A DNA stretch of 64,000 nucleotides, taken from positions 62,001-126,000 of the forward strand of contig NZ_KB905701.1 in NCBI RefSeq assembly GCF_000380985.1, given 5' to 3'. Source of the DNA: Proteiniphilum acetatigenes DSM 18083. GTDB taxonomy: Bacteria > Bacteroidota > Bacteroidia > Bacteroidales > Dysgonomonadaceae. Each line of letters opens with the position of its first letter. Positions within the stretch are counted from its first letter, which is position 1. The notes beneath the pieces are model-generated. The model worked only from the letters and a program-made list of their open reading frames with translations, had not been told where the DNA came from and searched no databases. A program made the position numbers and the translations under genes. Shown here one piece after another: positions 19,008-27,026 of this stretch.

Positions 19008-20018
19008 TTACCCGTGACGATACTCCTTAAACCAGTCGTAGAAATTCCTGATACCGGTCTCAACCGATGTACGGGGTTTGTATCCAAACTTCTGTTCAAG
19101 TAATGATGTATCGGCATAAGTAGATACTACATCTCCGGGTTGCATATCTGCCATCTCCTTGACAGCTTTCTTTCCGGTGGTTTTTTCGATAATACGGATG
19201 AAATCCATCAGTTGTACGGGCGAAGCACAGCCCATGTTATATACTACATTGGGAACCTTGGCTTGCGGAGGAGCAGGCATAATTTTGAGCACCCCTTCCA
19301 CAATATCGTCGATATAGGTGAAATCACGCTGCATTTCCCCGTTGTTGAAAACCTTGATAGGCCTTCCTTCCGTAATGGCCGATATAAACAACCATGGTGC
19401 CATGTCGGGACGTCCCCAGGGGCCATAGACCGTAAAAAAACGGATACCGGTTGCAGCTATTCCATAAAGTTTGCTGTAGGAATATGCCAACAGTTCATTT
19501 GCTTTTTTAGTAGCCGCATAAAGACTTACGGGATGATCGGTTTGGGCTGATTCCTTGTAAGGAGAGGGAGTGTCGTCTCCGTAGACGCTGCTGGAACTGG
19601 CATAAAGGAAATGCCGGACAGGATAGGAACGGCATGCCTCCAGCAGGTGGGTAAAACCCACTATATTGGAATTGATGTATGAAAGAGGATTTTCAAGGGA
19701 GTACCTGACCCCGGCCTGTGCAGCAAAATGGAGGACATGTGTGAATTGTTCTTCACGAAAGAGAGTGAGAAGTCCTTTGGCATCAGTCAGGTCAAGCCGG
19801 ATAAAACGGTAGGTCGGGTATTTATCGCTCTGTACCCATTCTCCCTCTTTTATTTTCTCCTGTGGTATGCCTGTTTCGGCCAGACGGGCATATTTTAGTT
19901 GTATATCATAATAAGCGTTGATGTTGTCGAGACCGGCCACATCATATCCCTGCCGGACTAATTCGCGTACGACGTGAAAACCAATAAATCCGGCGGTGCC
20001 GGTAACCAATATCTTCAT
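19008..20018 (-). CDS. UDP-glucuronate 4-epimerase-like NAD-dependent epimerase
   Basis: A 336-residue extended short-chain dehydrogenase. The Rossmann motif TGTAGFIGFH begins at residue 6, the catalytic YAATKK (YxxxK) lies in SLYAATKKANELLAYSYSKL, and FFTVYGPWGRPDMAPWLF is characteristic of UDP-glucuronate 4-epimerases (CapI/Gla group), which make UDP-galacturonate. The ATG at 20018 starts MKILVTGTAGFIG; the frame runs to 20042 but that would overlap the upstream gene. It is the last gene of a four-gene minus-strand operon with two glycosyltransferases and a LAB_N protein, consistent with supplying their sugar donor. Confidence 0.88.
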   Translation of the reverse strand: MKILVTGTAGFIGFHVVRELVRQGYDVAGLDNINAYYDIQLKYARLAETGIPQEKIKEGEWVQSDKYPTYRFIRLDLTDAKGLLTLFREEQFTHVLHFAAQAGVRYSLENPLSYINSNIVGFTHLLEACRSYPVRHFLYASSSSVYGDDTPSPYKESAQTDHPVSLYAATKKANELLAYSYSKLYGIAATGIRFFTVYGPWGRPDMAPWLFISAITEGRPIKVFNNGEMQRDFTYIDDIVEGVLKIMPAPPQAKVPNVVYNMGCASPVQLMDFIRIIEKTTGKKAVKEMADMQPGDVVSTYADTSLLEQKFGYKPRTSVETGIRNFYDWFKEYRHG

Positions 20019-20028
20019 CTTTATCAGA

Positions 20029-21579
20029 TTATAAAACAACAATGAGGTAAGGGCCGGTTTTGTGTTGCTCTTTGCCTGATATAACAGATTGAATCTGACT
20101 GTTATTCAATACTGCTTTTTCGGGTAACAGTAACAGTTGGCCGGATAATGTATCGTTCAGTATATCTTCTTCGGAAGCAACTATGACTTCTTTTCCAAGA
20201 AAAACATCCATACTTCCGGGCCGTGAAATCTTATATACATAATATTCGGAAATGCCTTTCTCTTCCGCAATCCGAATCGCTTCCCTGCATAATGTGTTCC
20301 ATCCCATATAAGGATTCAACTGAGGCAAGGCTAATCCGGCGATAAAGATAGTCAATAAAAGGGTGAAAGTCATCACGCGGATAGACTTACGGAGTGCTTT
20401 TTCCCGGAATAGCAGATATAAGACCGTGATTCCGCCGAGTGATATAACAGCTGCCGCTGCATAGACCAATGGTACGGCGATATAAGAGATTTCGTTGATT
20501 CCTTTTATATAAAAAACAGCCGGCAGCACTACTGCGAAAACGACGGCAGGTACTGCCACCGAAAGCCGTAACCAGATGTTTTTCTCATCGAATTTATCGA
20601 GTAGCATGGCCGGGAGATAGATCAGAAACGGTATGGCGGGAAGTAGATAGACTGCCAACTTGGAACTGATCAGGGATAGCATGACGAAAGTCGTCAGGAT
20701 AATAGTAAGAAAAAACTTTTCGGTCTCGGTTTGGATTTTTTTGCGAACCACTCCGGCAATGATAAGCCCCACGCATAAAAACATCCAGGGGGCCAGCAAG
20801 TACCAGATAGCAATAGCATAGTAATAGAACGGAGATTTATGGTGAAAAGCATTCACTCCTCTTCCCACTGTTTGATGTACTAACAGGTTATTGAGATAGG
20901 CATCTCCTCCTTCCATATAAACACCGGTAAACCAGATACCACATCCCAGCAGTAGAACCAGCCAGCTTTTCCAACCCCAGTATTGTTGCCATGTACGGAT
21001 TTTACCCCGATAGAGAAGAAATATAAGGGTGGAGAGCAACGGAACCAATATGCCGACGGGGCCTTTTGAGAAAAGAGCCAGAAAGACATAGAGCGGAAAC
21101 AGGTAAGCATCCCGTTTCTTTCCCTCTCCCCGGTATATCTTAAAAAAAGTGTAGAGTGAAAGGGTGATAAACATCACCATCAGCATATCCATACGAATAG
21201 TAATGGTAAGAGCCAGAAAGAAACCGCCGGTCATCAGCATCAGCAAACCATCGGGTTGGTAGGCAAAAGATTTTTCTTTTCTCATCCATTTCTCCATTAC
21301 CATCAACACTACCAATGCGGGCAAAAACGATAAAAGCGACAGAAACCACATTTGGTGGCTGCCGAGCAATGTTTTCCCTGCCATCATCAGCCAGAAGCTG
21401 AGAGGCGGCTTATCTGCATAGATTTCACCATCCAGCGTGAAAGTAAAAAAGTTGCCGTTACGCAAAGCTTCATCAATAATGCTCAGGTAACGTAACTCAT
21501 TGTTGGGGGTATAGTCCCGTAAAACCATAACCGGGAGCAGCGCTATAAACCAAAAGAGATAGAGATACTTAGTTTTCAT
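20029..21579 (-). CDS. ArnT-like polyprenyl-phosphate-sugar glycosyltransferase (GT39/GT83 type)
   Basis: A 516-residue polytopic membrane enzyme with about 11-12 hydrophobic segments. ArnT/PMT hallmarks are visible: the first periplasmic loop RDYTPNNELRYLSI with acidic residue, IYADKPPLSFWL, FLALFSKGPVGILVP and SSKLAVYLLPAIPFL (KxxxYxLP). ArnT-family enzymes move a sugar from a polyprenyl phosphate to lipid A or another acceptor on the periplasmic face. Its neighbours encode a likely polyprenyl-phosphate glycosyltransferase and a UDP-uronate epimerase, so the transferred sugar may be galacturonic acid (inference). It is preceded by a low-complexity AATTACTAATTACC-type tract. Confidence 0.85.
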   Translation of the reverse strand: MKTKYLYLFWFIALLPVMVLRDYTPNNELRYLSIIDEALRNGNFFTFTLDGEIYADKPPLSFWLMMAGKTLLGSHQMWFLSLLSFLPALVVLMVMEKWMRKEKSFAYQPDGLLMLMTGGFFLALTITIRMDMLMVMFITLSLYTFFKIYRGEGKKRDAYLFPLYVFLALFSKGPVGILVPLLSTLIFLLYRGKIRTWQQYWGWKSWLVLLLGCGIWFTGVYMEGGDAYLNNLLVHQTVGRGVNAFHHKSPFYYYAIAIWYLLAPWMFLCVGLIIAGVVRKKIQTETEKFFLTIILTTFVMLSLISSKLAVYLLPAIPFLIYLPAMLLDKFDEKNIWLRLSVAVPAVVFAVVLPAVFYIKGINEISYIAVPLVYAAAAVISLGGITVLYLLFREKALRKSIRVMTFTLLLTIFIAGLALPQLNPYMGWNTLCREAIRIAEEKGISEYYVYKISRPGSMDVFLGKEVIVASEEDILNDTLSGQLLLLPEKAVLNNSQIQSVISGKEQHKTGPYLIVVL

Positions 21580-21735
21580 CCGAATTACTAATTAACTAAT
21601 TTCCAATTACTAATTACTAATTACCAATTATCGTGCGAAGCACATATCGCCGAGGACACTTTAACTACACTTCCGACTTCTTTTCTTCTAACATCATTCA
21701 CATTGACCCTACACGCCCCGAATTGGCGGGATTAT
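21580..21735 (-). repeat. Low-complexity tract upstream of the ArnT-like gene
   Basis: 21585-21630 consists of repeated ACTAATTACTAATTACCAAT-type units; on the minus strand it reads TAATTGGTAATTAG and runs into the ATG at 21579. It is the same kind of tract, in the same orientation to the gene, as that before the GT2 gene at 15374. The rest of the gap to the LAB_N gene shows nothing recognisable. Confidence 0.65.
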
Positions 21736-22377
21736 TCATATTGGCACACTAGTTTTAGTCTGTAAGCCGATCATGATGTTACGCACATAAGCCACAAAAC
21801 CTACCGATTGTCCCAGTATGAGGACGGGGTCGTGGCGAATGATCCCGTAAGCGACGATAATACCTGATCCCAACAGGCTGATAATCCAGAAACCGATTGG
21901 CAGTACCGACCGATGAAGATGGGCAGAATAGACCCATTGGTAGATGAAACGGAATGTAAAGAGCACCTGACCGGCTGAACCGAAGATCAGTAACCAGATA
22001 GGTATATCCTTCTGCCGGAAAAAGAGGGTGGTAAAAGCATTCATGTCGCGCATCAGTAATGCAACCGCTATCACCGGTGTTAATAAGAGAATGGCTTTCA
22101 GTCCGACATGTATTCGTTTCCAGATTCCCTGCATATTGAGGTTCCAGAGATAGATATAATATGCAATGAATTGCCCGAATATAATGGCAAAATCGTTTCT
22201 GAGTACCCCGTAAATAAAAAGCAGGTAGGAACCGAAAATGCTCAGGATCCAGAATATAGGGGGCGAGATTATTTTCTTTGCTTTCTCGGTTACAATCCAC
22301 TGGCAAAGTATTCGTGCCGAGAAGAAGATCTGGGCTAAAAAGCCAATTCCGTAAATCCAGATGGTTGTTCCCTGCAT
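21736..22377 (-). CDS. Membrane protein with two tandem LAB_N (LpxB N-terminal-like) domains
   Basis: A 213-residue, about six-helix membrane protein matching the 'lipid-A-disaccharide synthase N-terminal' domain (LAB_N) without any LpxB catalytic part. The sequence is an internal duplication. ARILCQWIVTEKAKKIISPP..FWILSIFGS..YGVLRND..GQFIAYYIY aligns with FRFIYQWVYSAHLHRSVLP..FWIISLLGS..YGIIRHD..GQSVGFVAY. Such proteins sit beside polyprenyl-phosphate glycosyltransferases and ArnT-like enzymes in other genomes; a flippase-like role (compare ArnE/ArnF) is inference. It lies 3 bp after the GT2 stop codon in the same operon. Confidence 0.85.
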   Translation of the reverse strand: MQGTTIWIYGIGFLAQIFFSARILCQWIVTEKAKKIISPPIFWILSIFGSYLLFIYGVLRNDFAIIFGQFIAYYIYLWNLNMQGIWKRIHVGLKAILLLTPVIAVALLMRDMNAFTTLFFRQKDIPIWLLIFGSAGQVLFTFRFIYQWVYSAHLHRSVLPIGFWIISLLGSGIIVAYGIIRHDPVLILGQSVGFVAYVRNIMIGLQTKTSVPI

Positions 22378-22380
22378 AGA

Positions 22381-23118
22381 TCAATCTAAATTGGTTCCAC
22401 TGATCTGGTAATTGATATAGCGTTTTTTCATCCACCGGTAAGCAAAACAGTCGATAAAAGGACCGGTAAGCCGGTTCCACAGATGATATTTCGATTTTCC
22501 CGCTATACGGGGATAGTGACGTACCGGGATTTGTTGTATCCTACCGTTTTGCAACAGAATGAGTGCCGGAAGGAACCGGTGCATTCCGTTGAACATTGGT
22601 ACACGTTTGGCGTACCCGGTATGCAACACTTTTAGCGGACAGCCGGTATCAGATACGCCGTCACCGGTCATCATCCGCCGGTATCCGTTGGCTATTTTTG
22701 ATTGCAGGTTCTTGAAGAACGAGTCTTTGCGGTTAGCACGTATACCTGTTACCAGTTCATATTCGGCCAGATGGGGGAGTAGCAGGTTGAAATCATCGGC
22801 ATCAGTCTGCATGTCGGCATCCATATAGCCTACGAATTCCGAAAAACAGTAATCGAATCCGGCTTTTAAAGCAGCACTCAATCCACCATTCTTTTTCATG
22901 TCAAGATAGAAAAAATGGGGGTTCCGTTCGCAGATATTATGTATTTTTTCCCGGCTGCTGTCGGTCGAACCGTCGTTGACAAACAGTACACAAGCAGGAT
23001 AGAGTGACTGAGGTAAGAAGTTTTGTAGTTTTGCTTCTAACCGACTGATGTTCTCTGCTTCATTGTAAATCGGGACAATAATGGTAAAAGTGTATTGACT
23101 TGTTTTGTTTCTTTCCAT
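22381..23118 (-). CDS. DPM1/ArnC-like GT2 polyprenyl-phosphate glycosyltransferase
   Basis: About 245 residues, GT2 family. The N-terminal FTIIVPIYNEAENISRLEAK, VLFVNDGSTDSSREKI, MKKNGGLSAALKAGFDYC and VGYMDADMQTD (DxD) match dolichol-phosphate-mannose-synthase-like enzymes. These load a sugar from a nucleotide donor onto a lipid phosphate carrier. There is no C-terminal membrane domain, as in DPM1-only forms; membrane attachment would come from partners. The ATG at 23118 (MERNKTSQYT) is preferred to the more upstream frame start at 23160. It is the first gene of the operon that continues with LAB_N, ArnT-like and epimerase genes. Confidence 0.87.
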   Translation of the reverse strand: MERNKTSQYTFTIIVPIYNEAENISRLEAKLQNFLPQSLYPACVLFVNDGSTDSSREKIHNICERNPHFFYLDMKKNGGLSAALKAGFDYCFSEFVGYMDADMQTDADDFNLLLPHLAEYELVTGIRANRKDSFFKNLQSKIANGYRRMMTGDGVSDTGCPLKVLHTGYAKRVPMFNGMHRFLPALILLQNGRIQQIPVRHYPRIAGKSKYHLWNRLTGPFIDCFAYRWMKKRYINYQISGTNLD

Positions 23119-23228
23119 TTCTGCATCGATGATCAACTTGAAAAGAAGGCAACATTTCAACTGATGGGTTTGGCATCAAATGGAGCTGATTGTCTTCGGC
23201 GACAAAAGTAGTTAATATTATTCAGATT

Positions 23229-24350
23229 TCAATTAATCCCCTCCCACCATTTACTGAAAACCTGTGTAGTGTCGTTCAGATAGACAACTTCGCCGATCCT
23301 GGGAGTTACCAGTGGTATCTGATCTCCTTGCTCATTCATTTCGGTTATGGTTTTTAACGGCTCGTCCCAGGGATGGTGAGCTAATTTGAATTTAGAAGAA
23401 TGGACGGGAAACAAGCGTTTTGCTTTTAGGTCTTTTGCTGCCTGTAACCCCTCCTCGGGCAGTAGATGGATGGCTCGCCACGCCTGATTATACTGGCCGT
23501 TCTCCAGAATCGCCAGATCAAATCCACCGAATTTTTCTCCGATTTCAGCAAAATGGGTGTCATATCCGCCGTCGCCCCCGAGATATAATTTTAACTCTTT
23601 GGTTTGTAGAATAAATGCCAGCCAAAGAGTGTTGTTCCTTGAAAAACTCCTGCCTGAAAAATGGCGTGCCGGTGCAGTATTCAGGGTGATATTATTGGAA
23701 ATAAACATACTTTCGTTCCAATCTTTCTCGGTAATTTTTCCAGGGTCGAATTTCCAGTACTCTAAATGTGCTCCTACACCCAGACCGCAGACAATGTGCC
23801 CGATCTTTGGTTTCAATTTCATTATTGTCGGATAATCAAGGTGGTCGTAATGATCATGAGTGATAAGCAGATAATCAATTTCAGGCATATCATCGGCTGA
23901 ATATACATCTGTTCCATTGAATGATTTATTGGAATTAGGTACCGGCGAAGCGTTGCCGCTAAAAACCGGATCGATCAGAAACCGCTTTCCGTTGAGTTGG
24001 ATAAAATAAGAGGAATGGCCGAACCATACCAGCACATTTTCATGGATGGGCAGATTTTTCAAATCTGTCTTCAGAAACGGGATCTCGTCAACGGGTCTTG
24101 TACGTGGAACTTTCTTAAAAAGGAAATTGAAAAAGATTTTCGCAGGCGATTGATCTCCGCTGAAATTGGGTGTATGACGGATATTCCGGAATTGTCCATC
24201 TTTGTAATTCGGGGATTGTTGTAGTTGCTCGAGTCGTTCCCCGCTTGGAGCTTTGCCGAACTTCGGTTGCCGGATATAGAAAAATATCGTAATGCCCAAC
24301 AGCAATACAATGCTTACAAGGATTATCATTATTCGTTTTATCAATTTCAT
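23229..24350 (-). CDS. MBL-fold metallohydrolase, NAPE-PLD/UlaG-like
   Basis: A 373-residue protein with an N-terminal membrane anchor (IMIILVSIVLLLGITIFFYI) and a metallo-beta-lactamase fold. The metal motif THDHYDHLD and the downstream DGGYDTHFAEIG and PVHSSKFKLAHHPWDEP segments place it with the N-acyl-phosphatidylethanolamine phospholipase D-like/UlaG-like branch. The substrate is unknown. It is divergent from the leader/erm remnant region; a minus-strand TACCTTTG (24374-24381) is its likely -7 box. Confidence 0.88.
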   Translation of the reverse strand: MKLIKRIMIILVSIVLLLGITIFFYIRQPKFGKAPSGERLEQLQQSPNYKDGQFRNIRHTPNFSGDQSPAKIFFNFLFKKVPRTRPVDEIPFLKTDLKNLPIHENVLVWFGHSSYFIQLNGKRFLIDPVFSGNASPVPNSNKSFNGTDVYSADDMPEIDYLLITHDHYDHLDYPTIMKLKPKIGHIVCGLGVGAHLEYWKFDPGKITEKDWNESMFISNNITLNTAPARHFSGRSFSRNNTLWLAFILQTKELKLYLGGDGGYDTHFAEIGEKFGGFDLAILENGQYNQAWRAIHLLPEEGLQAAKDLKAKRLFPVHSSKFKLAHHPWDEPLKTITEMNEQGDQIPLVTPRIGEVVYLNDTTQVFSKWWEGIN

Positions 24351-24373
24351 GTAGTAAAGTCGCTATCTACCAT

Positions 24374-24412
24374 CAAAGGTATCAGTTTTTAAAGAAAAAT
24401 CGTGTACTTTTG
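24374..24412. promoter_or_regulatory. Divergent -7 boxes upstream of MBL gene and leader ORF
   Basis: TACCTTTG on the minus strand (24374-24381) faces the MBL-fold gene and TACTTTTG on the plus strand (24405-24412) faces the leader region. Neither has a clear TTTG -33 element. Confidence 0.5.
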
Positions 24413-24432
24413 TAACAATAAATATATACATT

Positions 24433-24478
24433 ATGTATTTCTGCAGACCGTGGACTGCTATCTAAGTGATAGACGGTC
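24433..24478 (+). promoter_or_regulatory. Leader-peptide ORF overlapping a stem-loop (attenuator-like)
   Basis: An ATG at 24433 opens a 10-codon frame (MYFCRPWTAI, TAA at 24463-24465) about 20 nt downstream of a -7 box. Its second half forms one arm of a hairpin: GACCGT (24446-24451) pairs with ACGGTC (24473-24478), and CTATC (24458-24462) with GATAG (24468-24472). A further segment GACTGC (24453-24458) can pair with GCAGTC (24564-24569). This is the layout of translational attenuators before antibiotic-resistance genes. The next coding remnant is erm-like. Function is inference. Confidence 0.5.
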
Positions 24479-24584
24479 CCTTGATTATTTTATTTGTTTT
24501 CTCCTTTTTTAAAAGAAGAATACTATTTGTTTTGCATTGTTTTCTTTTTTGAGCTAAGGCAATGCAGTCTTGTTATTTCTGCAG
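24436..24584 (+). repeat. 11-bp direct repeat TATTTCTGCAG
   Basis: TATTTCTGCAG occurs at 24436-24446 (inside the leader ORF) and again at 24574-24584, just before the erm-like remnant. Such a pair could mark a deletion by recombination between short repeats, or could be chance. Confidence 0.45.
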
Positions 24585-24626
24585 GATAATACTGTCTGTC
24601 ACTTTTCTGTGATCTCTCTTCAGTGC

Positions 24627-24992
24627 TACGTGCTGTTTTACCATACGTTTTATGATTTAGAATTAATCTATACTGTCCCTCCGGCTAGTTTTATGCCACC
24701 TCCAACAGTTCAGTCGGCACTGGTGAAGATAAGTAAAAAACAATCCCCAAGGATAAATATTGAAATGAAAGAGAAATACTTTGATTTCCTTTGCTTCATA
24801 TTAAAATATCCTGATTTATCGGTACGTACTGCCTTAAAGAAAATATTCCGAAAGCGACAAATAAGAGAATTCTCACACAAATATGGTTTGAAGCTGGATG
24901 ATGTAGTTACCCTACTTCTCCCCGAACAATCATCAGACTGTTTTATAGAGATGTTAAGAGTCGTTCCCGATAAATTCCATCCTGAAAATTGA
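24627..24992 (+). pseudogene. C-terminal remnant of an Erm-family 23S rRNA adenine methyltransferase
   Basis: About 121 codons closely resemble, from memory of the family, the last 120-130 residues of ErmF-type enzymes: FYHTFYDLELIY, FMPPPTVQSALVKI, KYPDLSVRTALKKIFRKRQI, FSHKYGLKLDD and CFIEMLRVVPDKFHPEN. Erm enzymes dimethylate A2058 of 23S rRNA and give macrolide-lincosamide-streptogramin B resistance. Full enzymes are about 265 residues; the SAM-binding half (GxGxG, NIPY) is absent. The open frame extends upstream to a TTG at 24570, but the residues before YVLFYHTF do not match the family. No matching N-terminal half is visible in the other plus-strand frames of the 200 bp upstream, so this is a deletion, not a simple frameshift. 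The product cannot be an active methylase. Confidence 0.75.
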
Positions 24993-25053
24993 TCTTTATA
25001 GTCTCAGAAAGATCTTTCAGACTGGGAATTGAATAGGCGAAATACTGAACTGT

Positions 25054-25998
25054 TTATTTACTCGCTTTATCAAGTAAATCCAGGTCTTCTTTATCCAGAT
25101 TCAGTTTGGTTGCCACAAATAAAGTTTCCAGTTGGTTTTGGTTTGTCGCGCTTGCGATAGGTGCACCTATATGCGGTTGTGCCAGGAGCCATGCCAACGC
25201 GACTGCCGCCTGTGATGTACCGTGTTTGGCAGACACTTTATCCAAAGCATCTAAAATGGCAAAACCTTTCTCATTCAGGTATTTTTTTGCTCCCGCTCCC
25301 CTTACACTCTTATTGAAATCGGCTTCGGAGCGGTATTTTCCCGTAAGGAAACCCGCAGCCAAAGACCAGTAAGGGAACACACTTAAATTATATTTTTCCA
25401 CCAGAGGTAAATAGTCATTCTCATATTTTACTCTTTCTATTAGATTGTAATGCGGTTGCAGAGCGACATATTTGGGGAAGTTGTTCTTTTCCGCCGCTTC
25501 AAAAGAGGCTGTCAATCTTTTGGGTGACACATTGGATGTGGCTATGTAGCGAACTTTTCCGGCCTTTATGATTTCGTCGTAAGCAGACAATGTTTCTTCG
25601 ACAGGCGTCTTTTCATCATCGAAGTGGGTATAATAGAGATCGATATAATCGGTCTGAAGCCGTTGCAATGACTCATCTACAGATTGCAGGATATGCTTCC
25701 TGCTGATATCAAAAGTGTGCTCTTTGGTTTCAGAACCGACTTTGGTAGCTACTACCAAATCCTGCCGATTCCCTCTTGATTTCATCCATTTTCCGATAAT
25801 GGTTTCCGATAATCCCCCTGTGCCGTTTACCCACCAGGGGTAAGTATCAGCGGTATCGATGAAATTTCCACCTTTTTCAATGAATTTGTCCAGAATTTCA
25901 AAGGATCTGGTTTCATCCAGTGTCCATCCGAATACATTTCCACCCAGATTGATGCGGGTTATCTTCAAATCTGTATTGTTGATCTTTACTTTGCTCAT
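25054..25998 (-). CDS. Aldo/keto reductase
   Basis: A 314-residue NAD(P)H-dependent oxidoreductase with the (beta/alpha)8 fold. Features seen: NLGGNVFGWTLDE at strand 1, GGNFIDTADTYPWW with the catalytic Asp and Tyr, the conserved Lys in VVATKVGSET, YIDLYYTHFDDEKTPVEETL, and the coenzyme-binding end APIASATNQNQLETL. It resembles the YghZ/Tas-like general stress AKRs; the substrate is unknown. It is monocistronic. Confidence 0.92.
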   Translation of the reverse strand: MSKVKINNTDLKITRINLGGNVFGWTLDETRSFEILDKFIEKGGNFIDTADTYPWWVNGTGGLSETIIGKWMKSRGNRQDLVVATKVGSETKEHTFDISRKHILQSVDESLQRLQTDYIDLYYTHFDDEKTPVEETLSAYDEIIKAGKVRYIATSNVSPKRLTASFEAAEKNNFPKYVALQPHYNLIERVKYENDYLPLVEKYNLSVFPYWSLAAGFLTGKYRSEADFNKSVRGAGAKKYLNEKGFAILDALDKVSAKHGTSQAAVALAWLLAQPHIGAPIASATNQNQLETLFVATKLNLDKEDLDLLDKASK

Positions 25999-26096
25999 AA
26001 TTTTTCTTTTTCAACGGGATATAGAGATATACCCCGCCAATTCGTTTTTTGTCAGGATACTTTTATTTTGTGTTTAGAAATTCGCAAAAATGTTTG

Positions 26097-26840
26097 TTAT
26101 TTTAATATCTCTTCGAGAAACATCAATGTATGTTTCCAGGCTCTTTGGGCCATAACTTCGTTGTATTCGTGCGATTCGGGATTGGTGAAGGTGTGTCCGC
26201 TATTAGCGTATATAATGATCTGCCAGTCGGCATTGCCATCCCGCAGTTCCTTCACCAGACTGTCATAATCTTCCTGGGATACACTCTGGTCTTCTGCCGG
26301 ATGTTCCACTAATACTTTTGTTTCTATGGGTGCATTCGGTCTGCTTTTGTCTTTACCTAATCCTCCGTGTATAGAGACTACTCCCTGTACGTCAAATCCC
26401 GCACGTGCCGCTTCCAGGGCTCCTGTCCCACCGAAACAATAACCGATGACGGCTATCTTGTCAGGCAAAGCACCTTGCTCTTCCAGTTGTTCTAACGCCA
26501 AAGCGATCCGATGCTGATACGCTTTATAGTCGCTTTTGTAAGACCCGGATAATTTCGCGGCGGAAGCATTGTCTTCCGGGATATTCCCTTTGCCGTAAAT
26601 ATCTGCAATAAAGGCAATATAACCCTCTTTTTCCAATTCTAAAGCAGCCGTTCTGGCTTCATTGTCAACACCTTTCCATGCTGGCAGGATTAATACGCCG
26701 GGTAATTGTCGCCCTGCATTGGCAGTGACTAACCCATTCAATTCCTGTGTCCCGTCCATATAGGAGACCGTTTTCAGGGACTGGGCCGGACTCATTTGTA
26801 CGATGGCCATCAGTGATACTATTACAATTAGTTTATTCAT
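26097..26840 (-). CDS. Exported dienelactone hydrolase-family protein
   Basis: An alpha/beta-hydrolase of about 247 residues with signal peptide MNKLIVIVSLMAIVQMSPAQ. The nucleophile elbow is GYCFGGTGALE, with Cys as in dienelactone hydrolases. The His of the triad lies in YANSGHTFTNP and an acidic residue in the VLVEHPAEDQSV segment. Secretion to the periplasm is unusual for the classic cytosolic enzyme, so the real substrate is probably different. The frame is open to 26894, but the ATG at 26840 begins the signal peptide and is preferred. Confidence 0.85.
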   Translation of the reverse strand: MNKLIVIVSLMAIVQMSPAQSLKTVSYMDGTQELNGLVTANAGRQLPGVLILPAWKGVDNEARTAALELEKEGYIAFIADIYGKGNIPEDNASAAKLSGSYKSDYKAYQHRIALALEQLEEQGALPDKIAVIGYCFGGTGALEAARAGFDVQGVVSIHGGLGKDKSRPNAPIETKVLVEHPAEDQSVSQEDYDSLVKELRDGNADWQIIIYANSGHTFTNPESHEYNEVMAQRAWKHTLMFLEEILK

Positions 26841-26902
26841 ATGACTAAAATATTTATTTTTTATTATGGTGTATGGAACTTTTTCATTAAGCAATGAGTC
26901 GA

Positions 26903-27012
26903 TTACTTCGTAATTGACTCCGTCTTACTTCGTAATTGACTATGTCTTACTTCGTAATTGACTCCGTATTACTTCGTAATTGACTCCGTATTACTTCGTA
27001 ATTGACTCCGTC
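26903..27012. repeat. Five tandem copies of a 22-bp repeat
   Basis: Five head-to-tail units of TTACTTCGTAATTGACTCCG plus two bases (26903-26924, 26925-26946, 26947-26968, 26969-26990, 26991-27012). Units differ only at the last base (A or C) and by CC to AT in unit 2. Each unit contains a small hairpin TTAC-TTC-GTAA. Before unit 1 the flank extends this to an 11-bp imperfect palindrome (GAGTC..GACTC). It lies between the DUF6157 gene and the dienelactone hydrolase gene. Confidence 0.9.
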
Positions 27013-27026
27013 GATTGCAAGGCAAT

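Noticed and set aside
21779-22480. A 233-residue minus-strand ORF overlapping the LAB_N gene
   Set aside because: It overlaps the LAB_N frame almost fully, has no family resemblance, and is rich in Arg/Pro/Cys as expected of a shifted frame.
24570-24992. An intact 140-residue gene starting at TTG 24570
   Set aside because: The first 19 residues do not match the Erm family and the catalytic half is missing, so it is treated as a remnant.
26903-27012. CRISPR array
   Set aside because: The five 22-bp units are directly contiguous with no spacers, and no cas gene is present.
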